From NCBI RefSeq assembly GCF_009805705.1, contig NZ_VSMB01000001.1, forward strand, positions 1 to 64,000: a stretch of 64,000 bases of DNA. Reading direction: 5' to 3'. Positions 36,561-45,109 of this stretch are shown piece after piece. Within the stretch, counting starts at the first letter, position 1; each line of letters begins with the position of its first letter. The notes under the pieces were generated by a model, which was not told the DNA's origin, did not search any database, and saw only the letters and a program-made list of their open reading frames with translations. The position numbers were made by a program, and so were the translations under genes. This stretch comes from Ruania rhizosphaerae (GTDB taxonomy: Bacteria; Actinomycetota; Actinomycetes; Actinomycetales; Beutenbergiaceae).

Positions 36561-38330
36561 TCAGTTGATCTTCACGACGGCGCCACTGACCTCGGTGCTG
36601 GCGCTGCCCTTGATGACGGTGCTCGTCCCGGTCACGACGGCGCGAGTCTTCGCGGACGCCTCGAACGTCGTCGACGCCTTGGCTTCGACGTCCATGCCTT
36701 CGAGGGTCAGCGACTGCTTCGCCTTCATGGTGATGCTCGTGGCGTTGATCGTGAGATTCCCCCTCCCATCGAATGTGAGGGAGGCGGCGGCGGAGCCCTC
36801 ACCAGAGGTGATCACCAGTGGCTTCTCGGCAGCGTAGATCTCGGTCTTGTCCTTGCCGATCCGCACGTAGCTGCGATCTCCTGCCAGGGCCATCCGTACG
36901 TACTGCTCCGCATCCGCCTTCCCGTCTGCGATCTCGATCCGATGACCTTCCCTGGAGACGAAGTGGCGCGTGGTCACCTCGGAGCTGTTCGGGCCGAGCG
37001 CCGGCTTGGGGACGGTGCTCTGCTTCCCGAACAGCCCGCCGAGGACGACCGGACGGCGCACGTCCCCGTCCTCGAACGCTAGGAGAACCTCATCCCCCAC
37101 CTCGGGGAGCACCACCAGGCCCCGGTCGGGTCCGGCGCCGAGGGAGAGCACCCGGGCCCACGACGAGGATGCCGAGTCGGAGACGCCTTCGAGTGCCACC
37201 CGGACCCGGCCGCGCTGGTCCGGGTCGTCGATGTTGTCCACCCGTGCGACTGTGATCCCGGTGTGTCGCAGGCTCGAGGCCGACGGCGGTACGCGCCACG
37301 GATCGGTGAGCCGCACCGGTGGCCGGTCCCCCACCACGAAGGTGGTGCGCAGCGACGTGGAGTCGACCTGGTGCGAGACCTCACGTACGTAGTAGGTCCC
37401 GTCCGCGCTGCCCGCGGACCGGATGGTGACCAGCCCTCCCGGCCACAACCCCGGCACGAAGGCGCCTCGTCCTCTCCCGCTGACCCGGCCGGCAGCGGCC
37501 GCCAGCCCGCCGGCCACCGCCGTCGCCTCCGCGTCGGTCATGGACAGCTGCCGGGTCGCCAGCACCTCGGTCTTCTTCCCGCTGCCGGCCGGAGCGAAAC
37601 CGTTTCGATCGCCTGGGGTGCTGGTGGTCGCGCTCCCCGTCACACTCCCCTGCTGCTCGGGGTCCCACCCACGGACCGTGAACGTGCTCGGACCGGTCTC
37701 CTCGTGCCGGACCGTGAACCCGAGCAGATCCACGCCGAGGTCCAGGACGGGTGCCTGCCGTGCCCAGGGTGCCGATCCCGAGACGGGCCAGATCGCGAAC
37801 CGTTCCTCGAGCACGGCCCAGTCACAGCCCAGCCTGCCCGCGATCTCGTCCACGAGGCCGAGCCGGGAGTCGGCCCGGAACGCCCACTCGTGGCTACTGC
37901 CGGGGAGGTCGACATCAGCACGCAGCCCTGCCCCCTCGACCGTCGATCGGATGATGTCGGCATCGGACATCTTCTGGTGCGTGGTCACCGCACGATCCCG
38001 TGAGAGGTCATAGGCCTGGTCGTGCACGGTGGCGGTCACGGTCGCACCGCGGTCGGTCGCCTCGAGCTCGACACTGGTCACGGTGCCGGAGAACACGACC
38101 TGAGCGGGCGAGACCGATGAGATCGTGACCGCCTTTCCCAGCTCCACCACGCCGTCGGCGAACGTCCCTCGGTCGAGGAGACGCACCTGTGCCCGCCCGA
38201 TCGTCCGGACACCGGTGTCGATCCGGACCTCGAGCAGATCGTCAGCGAGCTCAGTGCGCAGCTCGGTACCGTCGATCTCCACCCGCAGTTGCGTCTGGGT
38301 ATGCGGGTCCTGGTGCGCCTGCGCCGTCAT
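36561..38330 (-). CDS. VgrG-like spike protein (Cis8)
   Basis: 589-residue central spike. The N-terminal gp27-like domains (LRVEIDGTELRTELADDLLEVRI; MSDADIIRSTVEGAGL) are followed by a gp5 OB-fold (VARVDNIDDPDQRGRVRVAL, LVVLPEVGDEVLLAFEDGD, VVLGGLFG). The C-terminal beta-helix consists of short alternating Thr/Lys/Ala strands (GNLTINATSITMKAKQSL onward). No extra effector domain is fused. The DUF4280 protein at 16.5 kb should cap it. It overlaps the LysM gene by 4 bases. Confidence 0.9.
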   Translation of the reverse strand: MTAQAHQDPHTQTQLRVEIDGTELRTELADDLLEVRIDTGVRTIGRAQVRLLDRGTFADGVVELGKAVTISSVSPAQVVFSGTVTSVELEATDRGATVTATVHDQAYDLSRDRAVTTHQKMSDADIIRSTVEGAGLRADVDLPGSSHEWAFRADSRLGLVDEIAGRLGCDWAVLEERFAIWPVSGSAPWARQAPVLDLGVDLLGFTVRHEETGPSTFTVRGWDPEQQGSVTGSATTSTPGDRNGFAPAGSGKKTEVLATRQLSMTDAEATAVAGGLAAAAGRVSGRGRGAFVPGLWPGGLVTIRSAGSADGTYYVREVSHQVDSTSLRTTFVVGDRPPVRLTDPWRVPPSASSLRHTGITVARVDNIDDPDQRGRVRVALEGVSDSASSSWARVLSLGAGPDRGLVVLPEVGDEVLLAFEDGDVRRPVVLGGLFGKQSTVPKPALGPNSSEVTTRHFVSREGHRIEIADGKADAEQYVRMALAGDRSYVRIGKDKTEIYAAEKPLVITSGEGSAAASLTFDGRGNLTINATSITMKAKQSLTLEGMDVEAKASTTFEASAKTRAVVTGTSTVIKGSASTEVSGAVVKIN

Positions 38331-38992
38331 GGCGCCTCCACCCGTGGCACGGCCAGCATCGTCCCGGGCCGGACAGCCAGCGGATCGGCGATGCCGTTGG
38401 CATCGGCCAGAACGCGCCAGCGGGTCGCATCCCCGTAGTAACGGGCGGAGATGCGATCGAGGGTTTCCCCCGCGAGCACGCGGTGCACACGTTGAGGTTG
38501 CGGGGTCCCCGAGGTGGGGTTCTGCGGCCCGAAGGCGCGTGACTCCTCGTACTGGCGCAGCACCAGGGCAAGCCGGGCACGCAGTGGCGTGCCGGAGGCA
38601 GCGAAGTACGTGAACGTGAGGTCGAGCGAGGCCACCACGGCCTTGAAGGAGTGCAGATCACCCCAGTGGAAGGTCACGGCCGGAGGACGTGCGTTTCCAC
38701 TGGCCGCGTCCGACCCGGGCAGCGAGGGGTCGATCTCCATCAGTTGCACGATCCGGCCGGTGTACTTCGTGACCGGGCTGCCGTCGTGCGTGGTGTCGAA
38801 GAACAGGTCGACGGCGAGCGAGCCAGGTTCGGAGCCGGCGTACCGCAGGCGTGGCACACCGCGGCCGGGCCGGGTCCGTGCTTCCCAGCGGTTGCCCCTG
38901 GTCAGATGCAGCTGGGCCGGGTTGAACAAGCATGGCAGCTTCTCGCCCCCCTCGACCTCGAGGAAGGCCTTCACCGGTGCGGTCTCAGCCAC
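38327..38992 (-). CDS. LysM-domain tail/spike adaptor (Cis7)
   Basis: 221 residues. The N-terminal phage-type domain (FLEVEGGEKLPCLFNPAQLHLTRGNRW, SLAVDLFFDTTHDG) is followed by a C-terminal LysM repeat (VHRVLAGETLDRISARYYGDATRWRVLADANGI). In eCIS particles the equivalent protein connects tube and spike; LysM here need not bind peptidoglycan. It lies directly between the spike gene and the disordered-protein gene. Confidence 0.88.
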   Translation of the reverse strand: MAETAPVKAFLEVEGGEKLPCLFNPAQLHLTRGNRWEARTRPGRGVPRLRYAGSEPGSLAVDLFFDTTHDGSPVTKYTGRIVQLMEIDPSLPGSDAASGNARPPAVTFHWGDLHSFKAVVASLDLTFTYFAASGTPLRARLALVLRQYEESRAFGPQNPTSGTPQPQRVHRVLAGETLDRISARYYGDATRWRVLADANGIADPLAVRPGTMLAVPRVEAP

Positions 38993-41677
38993 CTAGAACA
39001 CCTCCATCCCGCGGCGCCAGGCTCGTCGCTCGGTCTCCTCACGTACCTTCTCCTCGACGACGGCCAGCACCCGATCGTCGAGCTCGGAATCGAGCCACTC
39101 ATCGACCCGGGTCAGGACGCGATCTTCGAGGTTCCGCACCCAGGAGGGCTCAGCGATAGCACCGCTGCCACCGGGTTCATGCTCCTGGGGCGGCAGGAAC
39201 GAATAGCTCATGCTCATCGGAGTCTCCTCTCGGCGGCGGGGGATCGATGACGTCGATGGTGATCCGGCCGCGGACGGCGGTGGGGGTGGTCCGGAGCCTC
39301 GGCGGTACTGCGCATGCGAACCGGCCGAACCATCCGAACTGGTCGAACCAGCCGAGCTTGTCCAACCAGCCGAACCGGGCGGCCCGGTCAATCCCCGCGA
39401 CCCGTGCAGGCCGGCACGGGTGTAGAGGTCGGCACGGTCGTGGGGGCCGGCACCGTTCTGGCTGCCGGCATCGAGCGGGGTGGCGGCGTGTGCCGGGGGG
39501 CGAGCCAGGCGTGGTGGCAGCACGGCAAACCCGGCCGTCGCCACCCCTCCGGACGGGAGCCCGCCGGGTGTCCCTCCCGCTGGGGTGCCCGGGGCCGGCC
39601 GGCCGCCCATCACGTCGTCCATGCTGGCCGCCACCGGCGTGACTGTGGTGGCAGCGGGCATGCCTCGGTGCCCGCCGATCACTCCCCGGGTGCCCGGCTC
39701 GCGAGAGGCGCTCCGGCGGCCAGATCCCGCACCGCCGGGTGGTGCCGGGTCTGCTGCCGGCTGCCAGGCTCCCCATCGATGCGACCCCAGCTGGAGCGGC
39801 TGCCGGGCGGGCGCGCGGTCGCCACGATGGCGCAGCTGCGGGTCGTCGATCCCGAGGCCGGTCGAGGAGCGGCGCCTGATCGTGGTGGTGCGATGATGTC
39901 CGGCACCAGGAAGGCGATGTGGACCGCCGGTGCCCGGCAGCCGAGCTGGGCCGGTACCCGACAGGCGAGCTGGACCGGCGCCCGGAAGTCGGTGCGAGGC
40001 GGTGCCCAGCCCTGTCGGTGCTGGGGCCCCCATGCGGTCCGGACGCGCGCTGAAGACGCGGTCCGGCAGCCCTCCGGGCGATGCGTCGCGATCTCCGGCG
40101 GCCCGCGTGGGGCCATGCTGCGCGGGCACACCTCCCGCAGCCGCCTCGGTGGCCGAACTCATCGCGGTCGACGCGCTCATTTCGGTAGACGCAGTCATCT
40201 CGACGGGCACCGCGCCGGGATCGCCCGCCGAGGGTGCTCGGGACGCCGAGATCGCGCCGACAGTGGACCGGCCGCGGACGCTCATGCGCCGGACTATCGA
40301 TACGGCCGCAGGCCGTGCTTGTCCGAGAGCAGCCACGCTCTGCGCTGCTCCCGATACCGCGGCGACAGAACCTCTGGGGAGATCCAGTACTCGTGCTGCT
40401 CTCGTGATCGGCCCGAGAACACGACCGGACCGCTGCGCGAGCGACCCTGGTCCGCTGTCGCCGCCTGCGGCCACTGCGGCCACTGCCTCCTTGCCGGCAC
40501 GCGCCGTCCCGTCGGGTACATACGCGCTGGCATCGGGTATCGCCTGCCCGCCGGCATCGCGCGTGGTCCCGCGCTGCGGCGGCTCACCAGCGGGTGGCGC
40601 CATGCCTGGTGGTGTGACGTCGTCGGCGGCCCGGCCAGGTGATGCGACTTCAGGCGCGCTTCTGGTCACCACGGAATTGCTCGTCAATCTGGTCGCGTTC
40701 GCCCGCGCAGGAGCCCTGGTCACGACGCTCGTGACGACGGATGCCGGGCCGGCATCGAGGCGCTGCCGATTGCTGGGGATCCGCGCCGACGCCACGGCCT
40801 GCGTGGCCCGGGCGCGGCGCCGCACCAGGCGTGAGGTCAGGGCAACAGCAGATGCGCTGAGCGTCGATGTATAGCCCGGGGGTCCCGCGGCGGGCGAACT
40901 CCCACCCGACAGCCGGCCTTCCTCCACTCCGGCATCCCTCCTGGCGCCGCCGGCCGCACTCGCCCCTCCGGCGCCGTCGGGACTCTCAGGCCCGACGATG
41001 GGAGCCGGGTCCCCTCCGGCTCGCCCGATCTCAGGATCGCCGCCGGTTTCGTCGCCGTGCCCGCCCGGTCCGTTGTGCGCATTCCGTCCGCTCTTGGTGC
41101 CCGGTCCAGCCTGCCCGCTCCGTCTGCTCAGACCACTCTGCCCAGCCTGCCCACTCTGGCGTCCGCTGGAGGCGGAGCGTGGGCGACGGCGGACCACCCG
41201 GCGTGCGCGCGCGTCGGCCGGGGTGGTCATCCGGCCGGCCGCTGTGACCTCCTCGGGCAGCTGCATCGGAACCGCCTGCGCCGTCATGGTGGCCGGGATC
41301 CCACCGGGCCGACGCGACGCCTCGTCCGGAACGGGACCCACGGCCCGCCGGAGACCACGGGCGGGCAACCGACCGTCCGCTGGGGTGGCGCCGAACCACC
41401 AGCGAGGTGGCCCCACCTCGAACCCACCCAGGTCCGCGCTGCGGGAGGGCCAATCCGTGGCTAGCGCCCGGCGCACGGCGGCCGGCCGGCCCCATCCGCT
41501 GACGAACCGCATCGACGAGGCGGCCAGTGCCCCGATCCTGCTCGGGCGCGGCCCTCCCCAGGGGCCGGCATGCCGATAGCGCTCCGCGATCTGCCCGCCC
41601 ACGGAGACCGCGCCGTCCAGGCGCCGATCAGCCTGGTCCGGTTCCTGAGTCGCTGCCTGCTCCGGCTCCCCTGTCAT
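38993..41677 (-). CDS. Long disordered CIS protein with helical C-terminus (frame uncertain near 39.3 kb)
   Basis: The open frame encodes 894 residues. The first 140 contain conserved-looking segments (GQIAERYRHAGPWGG, AASSMRFVSGWGRPA, PPRWWFGATPADGRLPARGL). About 650 residues are Gly/Pro/Ser/Arg/Ala-rich and surely disordered. The last 50 are a charged helix (SWVRNLEDRVLTRVDEWLDS onward). Third-position GC supports this frame to about 39390. From there to about 39230 a neighbouring frame, reading GRITIDVIDPPP, looks more coding-like. A strong internal start at 39217 could make the last 74 residues alone. It sits between tube and LysM genes, where no tape measure is otherwise seen. It overlaps the tube gene by 4 bases. 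Confidence 0.6.
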   Translation of the reverse strand: MTGEPEQAATQEPDQADRRLDGAVSVGGQIAERYRHAGPWGGPRPSRIGALAASSMRFVSGWGRPAAVRRALATDWPSRSADLGGFEVGPPRWWFGATPADGRLPARGLRRAVGPVPDEASRRPGGIPATMTAQAVPMQLPEEVTAAGRMTTPADARARRVVRRRPRSASSGRQSGQAGQSGLSRRSGQAGPGTKSGRNAHNGPGGHGDETGGDPEIGRAGGDPAPIVGPESPDGAGGASAAGGARRDAGVEEGRLSGGSSPAAGPPGYTSTLSASAVALTSRLVRRRARATQAVASARIPSNRQRLDAGPASVVTSVVTRAPARANATRLTSNSVVTRSAPEVASPGRAADDVTPPGMAPPAGEPPQRGTTRDAGGQAIPDASAYVPDGTARAGKEAVAAVAAGGDSGPGSLAQRSGRVLGPITRAARVLDLPRGSVAAVSGAAQSVAALGQARPAAVSIVRRMSVRGRSTVGAISASRAPSAGDPGAVPVEMTASTEMSASTAMSSATEAAAGGVPAQHGPTRAAGDRDASPGGLPDRVFSARPDRMGAPAPTGLGTASHRLPGAGPARLSGTGPARLPGTGGPHRLPGAGHHRTTTIRRRSSTGLGIDDPQLRHRGDRAPARQPLQLGSHRWGAWQPAADPAPPGGAGSGRRSASREPGTRGVIGGHRGMPAATTVTPVAASMDDVMGGRPAPGTPAGGTPGGLPSGGVATAGFAVLPPRLARPPAHAATPLDAGSQNGAGPHDRADLYTRAGLHGSRGLTGPPGSAGWTSSAGSTSSDGSAGSHAQYRRGSGPPPPPSAAGSPSTSSIPRRREETPMSMSYSFLPPQEHEPGGSGAIAEPSWVRNLEDRVLTRVDEWLDSELDDRVLAVVEEKVREETERRAWRRGMEVF
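39217..39233 (-). promoter_or_regulatory. Strong internal ribosome site, alternative 74-residue protein
   Basis: GAGAGGAG lies 6-7 bases upstream of an ATG at 39217, in frame with the long disordered protein. Translation from here gives a separate 74-residue product (38993-39217) made almost entirely of the conserved charged helix. Either a separate small gene, or an extra product of the same gene. Confidence 0.5.
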
Positions 41678-42147
41678 GCCGTCACCGCACGGAATCCGTT
41701 GTGTGCGACCTCAAGGGTCTCGTTCAGCGGTGCATCCGAGTCGGCGAGTAACTGCGGCCCGCTCCAGCTGACGGCGAACACACCCTCCAGCTCCCACGAC
41801 CGCAACCGGTCGCCGGTGTGGTTGATCACCGTGACGGCCCCAGTGGCGCGCGTCAGCACGTTGTCGTTGCCAGAGAAGCCCGCGCCCGAGCTCTTCGCCA
41901 CCCAGGTGAACAGCGCGTCGGACTGCACCAGCCCGCGGGTGAACACGAGGTGGGGCCAGCGCATCACCCCCGGGAGCTGGTGCACGTAGGAGTTCTGACC
42001 GCCCTCGACGTACTCCTCGACCGCGACGTCCAACTGCAATCCCGAGACCTCCCGAAACATGCCGATCTCCACGCCGTCGACCTCGAACAGGAAGCGGCTG
42101 GACGTCGAGGGCTCACCACCGAGCGGTGCCAGATCAGGCGTTCTCAC
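41674..42147 (-). CDS. Tail tube protein (Cis5-like, gp19 family)
   Basis: 157 residues from GTG 42147, which follows GGGAG at good spacing; an upstream ATG at 42171 overlaps the preceding small gene. The pattern is that of the second tube protein in eCIS: SRFLFEVDGVEIGMFREVSG, the EEYVEGGQN loop, LPGVMRWPHLVFTRGL, and a SWELEGVFAVSWSGPQL strand. It belongs with the tube near the baseplate. It overlaps the disordered-protein gene by 4 bases. Confidence 0.85.
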   Translation of the reverse strand: MRTPDLAPLGGEPSTSSRFLFEVDGVEIGMFREVSGLQLDVAVEEYVEGGQNSYVHQLPGVMRWPHLVFTRGLVQSDALFTWVAKSSGAGFSGNDNVLTRATGAVTVINHTGDRLRSWELEGVFAVSWSGPQLLADSDAPLNETLEVAHNGFRAVTA

Positions 42148-42307
42148 GGACCATCTCCCACGCGTGTTCATTCATTGCCGAGACCGCACGGACCATGCGC
42201 ACCCGGTCGAGATGCTCGAGGTCCAGCAACTCTTCGAGCGGCCAGTGAAGGTGATAGGCGAGGTAGGCGATCTCCTGCCAGAGCGCATCCGGTGGATAGT
42301 GGAGCAT
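42134..42307 (-). CDS. DUF6760-type small CIS protein (57 residues)
   Basis: A complete small gene in the gap between the assembly protein and tube genes. It begins MLHYPPDALWQEIAYLAYHL and ends EHAWEMVRENA; the middle holds LEELLDLEHLDRVRMVRAVS. This matches the short, helical, Trp-rich proteins that accompany tube genes in actinobacterial contractile systems. All third codon positions are strongly GC-biased. It overlaps the following tube gene by 14 bases. Function unknown; perhaps an assembly factor for the tube. It is easily missed because of its length. Confidence 0.85.
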   Translation of the reverse strand: MLHYPPDALWQEIAYLAYHLHWPLEELLDLEHLDRVRMVRAVSAMNEHAWEMVRENA

Positions 42308-42314
42308 CCGGCGA

Positions 42315-42869
42315 TCACCTGGTCTCGCCGGAGATCTCCTCGATGGCCGACCGGCGCGCCCGGTGCGGGCCGGCAGAGTTGGCAGAGTCGGCAGAAACGC
42401 CTGAAACGTCTGAAACGCTCGGCGGCCAAGCCGAGGCGATGTCGCCTGCCCCCGGGTCCTGTTCTGCCGGCCCCCCTTCCTCCGGCACTCGTTCCACGGG
42501 CGCGTGGTCGGCCGGCACTGACTGCGCGGACGGCGGCTCGGTGACCGCCTGCGCGGCGACGAACTCGTCGAACTCTGCTTCGGTGCCGAAGTTGATCACT
42601 CCGTAGAAGTCCTGCAGAAACGCCAGATCCGCCGCGAACAGCCCTTCGATCTCGTGCGGCGTGACGAGGCCGAGCGATCCCAGCTGCTCAACCACGCGCG
42701 CCAGCACGAGCACGGTCAGTCGCGGGTCGTCCGATCCTGTGATCGTCGGATCGCGTAACGGTTCGAGCTCGTCGCGCGCGGTCGCGAGCCGCATCGTGCC
42801 CTCGCGATGGACAGTGCCGTGATCGTCGACGTAGCCACGCGGCAGGGTGAACTCATAGCTGGTACGCAC
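42315..42869 (-). CDS. Tail assembly chaperone-like protein
   Basis: 184 residues. The N-terminal 100 (YEFTLPRGYVDDHGTVHREG, MRLATARDELEPLRDP, VEQLGSLGLVTPHEIEGLFA, DLAFLQDFYGVIN) match the tail-assembly proteins encoded after tube genes in contractile systems. The last 75 residues are low-complexity (Ser/Ala/Pro/Glu) and include a degenerate 9-bp repeat region coding SVSDVSGVSADSANSAG. It lies 3 bases after the tube gene. Chaperone role is inferred from family and position. Confidence 0.75.
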   Translation of the reverse strand: MRTSYEFTLPRGYVDDHGTVHREGTMRLATARDELEPLRDPTITGSDDPRLTVLVLARVVEQLGSLGLVTPHEIEGLFAADLAFLQDFYGVINFGTEAEFDEFVAAQAVTEPPSAQSVPADHAPVERVPEEGGPAEQDPGAGDIASAWPPSVSDVSGVSADSANSAGPHRARRSAIEEISGETR

Positions 42870-42871
42870 GC

Positions 42872-43345
42872 CTACTTGATCCGTTCAAGACGTTCGATGA
42901 CGATCGTGATCGTCTCTTTCAGTGCATCCGATCCATCCACGGACAACTGATCGGTCGCGATCTTGCTCGGCCAGCCGTTGAAGAAGTTGAACCTGGCGAC
43001 CTCCGTGCTCGCAGCGTCGTAGAGGACGACGGATCCGTTCTTGCGGTTGCTGGCGCGCTCACCAGCCAGCCCACCTTCGCGCACCTTCTTGAACCACTTC
43101 CAGAGCTCGTCGTTGTCGATGTCCGCCGGGGCCACCCGGGTCAGTGACAGATCGGGAACCTCGACTGTCTGGCCGAGGAACTTCACCTGCTGCTTCTGCC
43201 CCTTATCTCCGATCTGGGTGGACTTCCCGACGCCGACTTCGACGTCGAGCCCGGAGACGGTCATGAGCGCGGAGACGACCTTGCCGTCGATCTCCAGGAA
43301 GAAGTTCTGCGTGATGATCGGGTCGGCGGTGAACAGGCCAGCCAT
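42872..43345 (-). CDS. Main tail tube protein (Cis1-like)
   Basis: 157 residues, gp19/conserved phage tail tube family: PIITQNFFLEIDGKVVSALM, VSGLDVEVGVGKSTQIGDKG, LSLTRVAPADIDNDELWKWF, and a C-terminal LKETITIVIERLERI strand. It stacks as hexamers to form the inner tube. It follows the sheath gene by 53 bases. Start ATG at 43345 has a GAGGAG-like site. Confidence 0.92.
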   Translation of the reverse strand: MAGLFTADPIITQNFFLEIDGKVVSALMTVSGLDVEVGVGKSTQIGDKGQKQQVKFLGQTVEVPDLSLTRVAPADIDNDELWKWFKKVREGGLAGERASNRKNGSVVLYDAASTEVARFNFFNGWPSKIATDQLSVDGSDALKETITIVIERLERIK

Positions 43346-43398
43346 GGGTGTGCTCCTCAGAATGGGGTCAAGCTCGGGTCAGGGGTGACGCGCGGCTG

Positions 43399-44964
43399 TC
43401 AGGAAGCGCTCAACTTGTTCTGACTGACGCGGAAGATGACGAACTCCGCCGGCTTGACCGGCGCCAGACCGACCTCGACGACGAGCTTGCCTGCATCGAT
43501 GGACTCAGGTGGATTCGTCGTCTCATCACAGCGGACGAAGAACGCTTGGTCAGGTGTGGCACCGAAGAGGGCACCTTCCTGCCAGAGACCGTGGAGAAAT
43601 CCGGTGAGCGTGCGCTTGACGCCTTCCCACAGGGCGGTGTCGTTGGGTTCGAAGACCGCCCACTGCGTGCCTTCGAGGATGGTCGACTCCACCATGTTGA
43701 ACAGCCGACGCACGTTGAGGTACTGCCAGTCGGTGTCCGAGGACAGCGTGCGCGCACCCCAGATCCGGATTCCACGGATGCCGAACGGACGGATGGCGTT
43801 GATCCCGATCGGGTTGAGGATCGACTGCTCGTTCTGGGTGATCGACTGCTCGACGTCCAGCACGCCCCGAATCGTGTCGTTCGCGGGCGCCTTCCAGACC
43901 CCCCGGCTCTCGTCGGTGCGGGCCCACACCCCAGCGACGTGGCCCGACGGCGGGATGAGAATCTCGGCTGTGCCGTTGCTCCCGGTGGGGTTGTCGACCT
44001 TGATCCACGGGTAGTAGAGCGCGGCGAAGCCCGAGTCGTACTGCGCGACGTCCGCGCGCCAGTCCCGCACCGCCTGTGGGCTCAGGCCAGGTGGAGCATC
44101 GAGCAGCGCCATCCGGTTGGAGTGCTGCTCGCAATGGGCGATCAACGCCGTCTGCACGGACTTCCACATCCCGAGGTCGAGCGAACCATCCTCCTTGGTG
44201 GCGGCCGTGACCAGGTCAGGGACAGCGACGATGGTGACGTCCTCGGCGAGCGCGAGTCCGTTGATACCCGTGCGCGCGGTCTCGGAACCAGCGAACTTGC
44301 GCGGCGTGACCGGCACACTCACCGGGTCAGCCTTCTCCAGCTCGTACATTCCGGGCCTGAGGAGCTCCAGTTGCTGCTCGACGTCGACATCCTCGGCGAT
44401 CTCGACCTTCACCTTCACCTTGGTCGACCCCTCGTTCACGATCGTGGCGGCGTCGCGCGGGCCCCCAAAAGTGAGATCGGCGAACGTCTCGACCACCTCG
44501 TCGTTCTCCAGGACCGTCAACGAGAACGGTGTCGGTCCCTCCAGATCATCCGGCGCGTCGGCGGACTCAATCGCGATGATGAGATCGGCGTCGGGAGCGA
44601 TCGACTCCACTGTGAGTGGCTGACCCAGCGCTCGGTCAGCGGCCGGCAGCGCCCGGGTGGCGACCTCACCCGAGGGTTCGGCGTTCGGCACCCGCACGAT
44701 GTAAGCGAGGGACCCGCCGTTGAGGAAGTAGCCGTAGACCGCCAGCGGCAACATCGCACCATCGACGAATCCGCCGTACAGATTCTCGTACTGCGACCAG
44801 CTCGTCACCAGCCGGGGCGCGAGGCCCTGGGGATCGTCCGGATCGGAGGGCGCGGACTGGGTGAATCCCACGAAGGCAGTCACGGCCGTCGGAGCGGCGG
44901 TCAGGACCTTCTGCGACGAGGGGACTTCTTCGACGTAGACGCCGGGCGCTGTGTAGGTGGGCAC
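43399..44964 (-). CDS. Contractile sheath protein (Cis2-like)
   Basis: 521 residues. The N-terminus PTYTAPGVYVEEVPSSQKVL and the following VTAFVGFTQSAPSDPDDPQG are the sheath signature. The C-terminal half has the attachment-arm blocks YYPWIKVDNPTGSNGTAEIL, PPSGHVAGVWARTDESRGVW and NPIGINAIRPFGIRGIRIWG, ending EFVIFRVSQNKLS. GTG 44964 follows AAAGGATG. It is the only sheath gene in the window and first gene of the reverse operon, about 80 bases after the predicted transcription start of CIS-box promoter C. Confidence 0.93.
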   Translation of the reverse strand: MPTYTAPGVYVEEVPSSQKVLTAAPTAVTAFVGFTQSAPSDPDDPQGLAPRLVTSWSQYENLYGGFVDGAMLPLAVYGYFLNGGSLAYIVRVPNAEPSGEVATRALPAADRALGQPLTVESIAPDADLIIAIESADAPDDLEGPTPFSLTVLENDEVVETFADLTFGGPRDAATIVNEGSTKVKVKVEIAEDVDVEQQLELLRPGMYELEKADPVSVPVTPRKFAGSETARTGINGLALAEDVTIVAVPDLVTAATKEDGSLDLGMWKSVQTALIAHCEQHSNRMALLDAPPGLSPQAVRDWRADVAQYDSGFAALYYPWIKVDNPTGSNGTAEILIPPSGHVAGVWARTDESRGVWKAPANDTIRGVLDVEQSITQNEQSILNPIGINAIRPFGIRGIRIWGARTLSSDTDWQYLNVRRLFNMVESTILEGTQWAVFEPNDTALWEGVKRTLTGFLHGLWQEGALFGATPDQAFFVRCDETTNPPESIDAGKLVVEVGLAPVKPAEFVIFRVSQNKLSAS

Positions 44965-45052
44965 TGGACATCCTTTGATAGGGCGAAACCGACGCTGGCG
45001 CGGGTCCCGAGCACGGCCGTGGCCGGCCGCCTTCTCGAGCCCGTCCGCCGTC

Positions 45053-45097
45053 AGCGTAGGAACCGCCCACAGCTGGGCCATCGGTAATCGGTACCGA
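45053..45097 (-). promoter_or_regulatory. CIS-box promoter C
   Basis: On the reverse strand the dyad TCGGTA-CCGAT-TACCGA (45081-45097) is perfect in its arms, followed after 22 bases by TACGCT (45053-45058) as -10. It drives the sheath-to-baseplate operon. This is the best of the four matches. Confidence 0.65.
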
Positions 45098-45109
45098 AGT
45101 TTCGGTACC
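45090..45109. promoter_or_regulatory. Second palindrome overlapping CIS box C
   Basis: GGTACCGAAGTTTCGGTACC is a perfect inverted repeat (9-bp arms, 2-base centre) sharing half of CIS box C. It lies between the sheath operon and the divergent LuxR-type regulator genes and could serve autoregulation. Confidence 0.5.

Noticed and set aside
39314-40874. Forward-strand frames opposite the disordered CIS protein
   Set aside because: Considered because the reverse-strand product is so low in complexity, but the forward frames lack starts with ribosome sites, conserved segments and a place in an operon.
43348-45087. Forward-strand open frame of 579 codons opposite the sheath gene
   Set aside because: Mirror of the sheath coding sequence; Arg/Gly/His-rich composition typical of antisense GC-rich frames.
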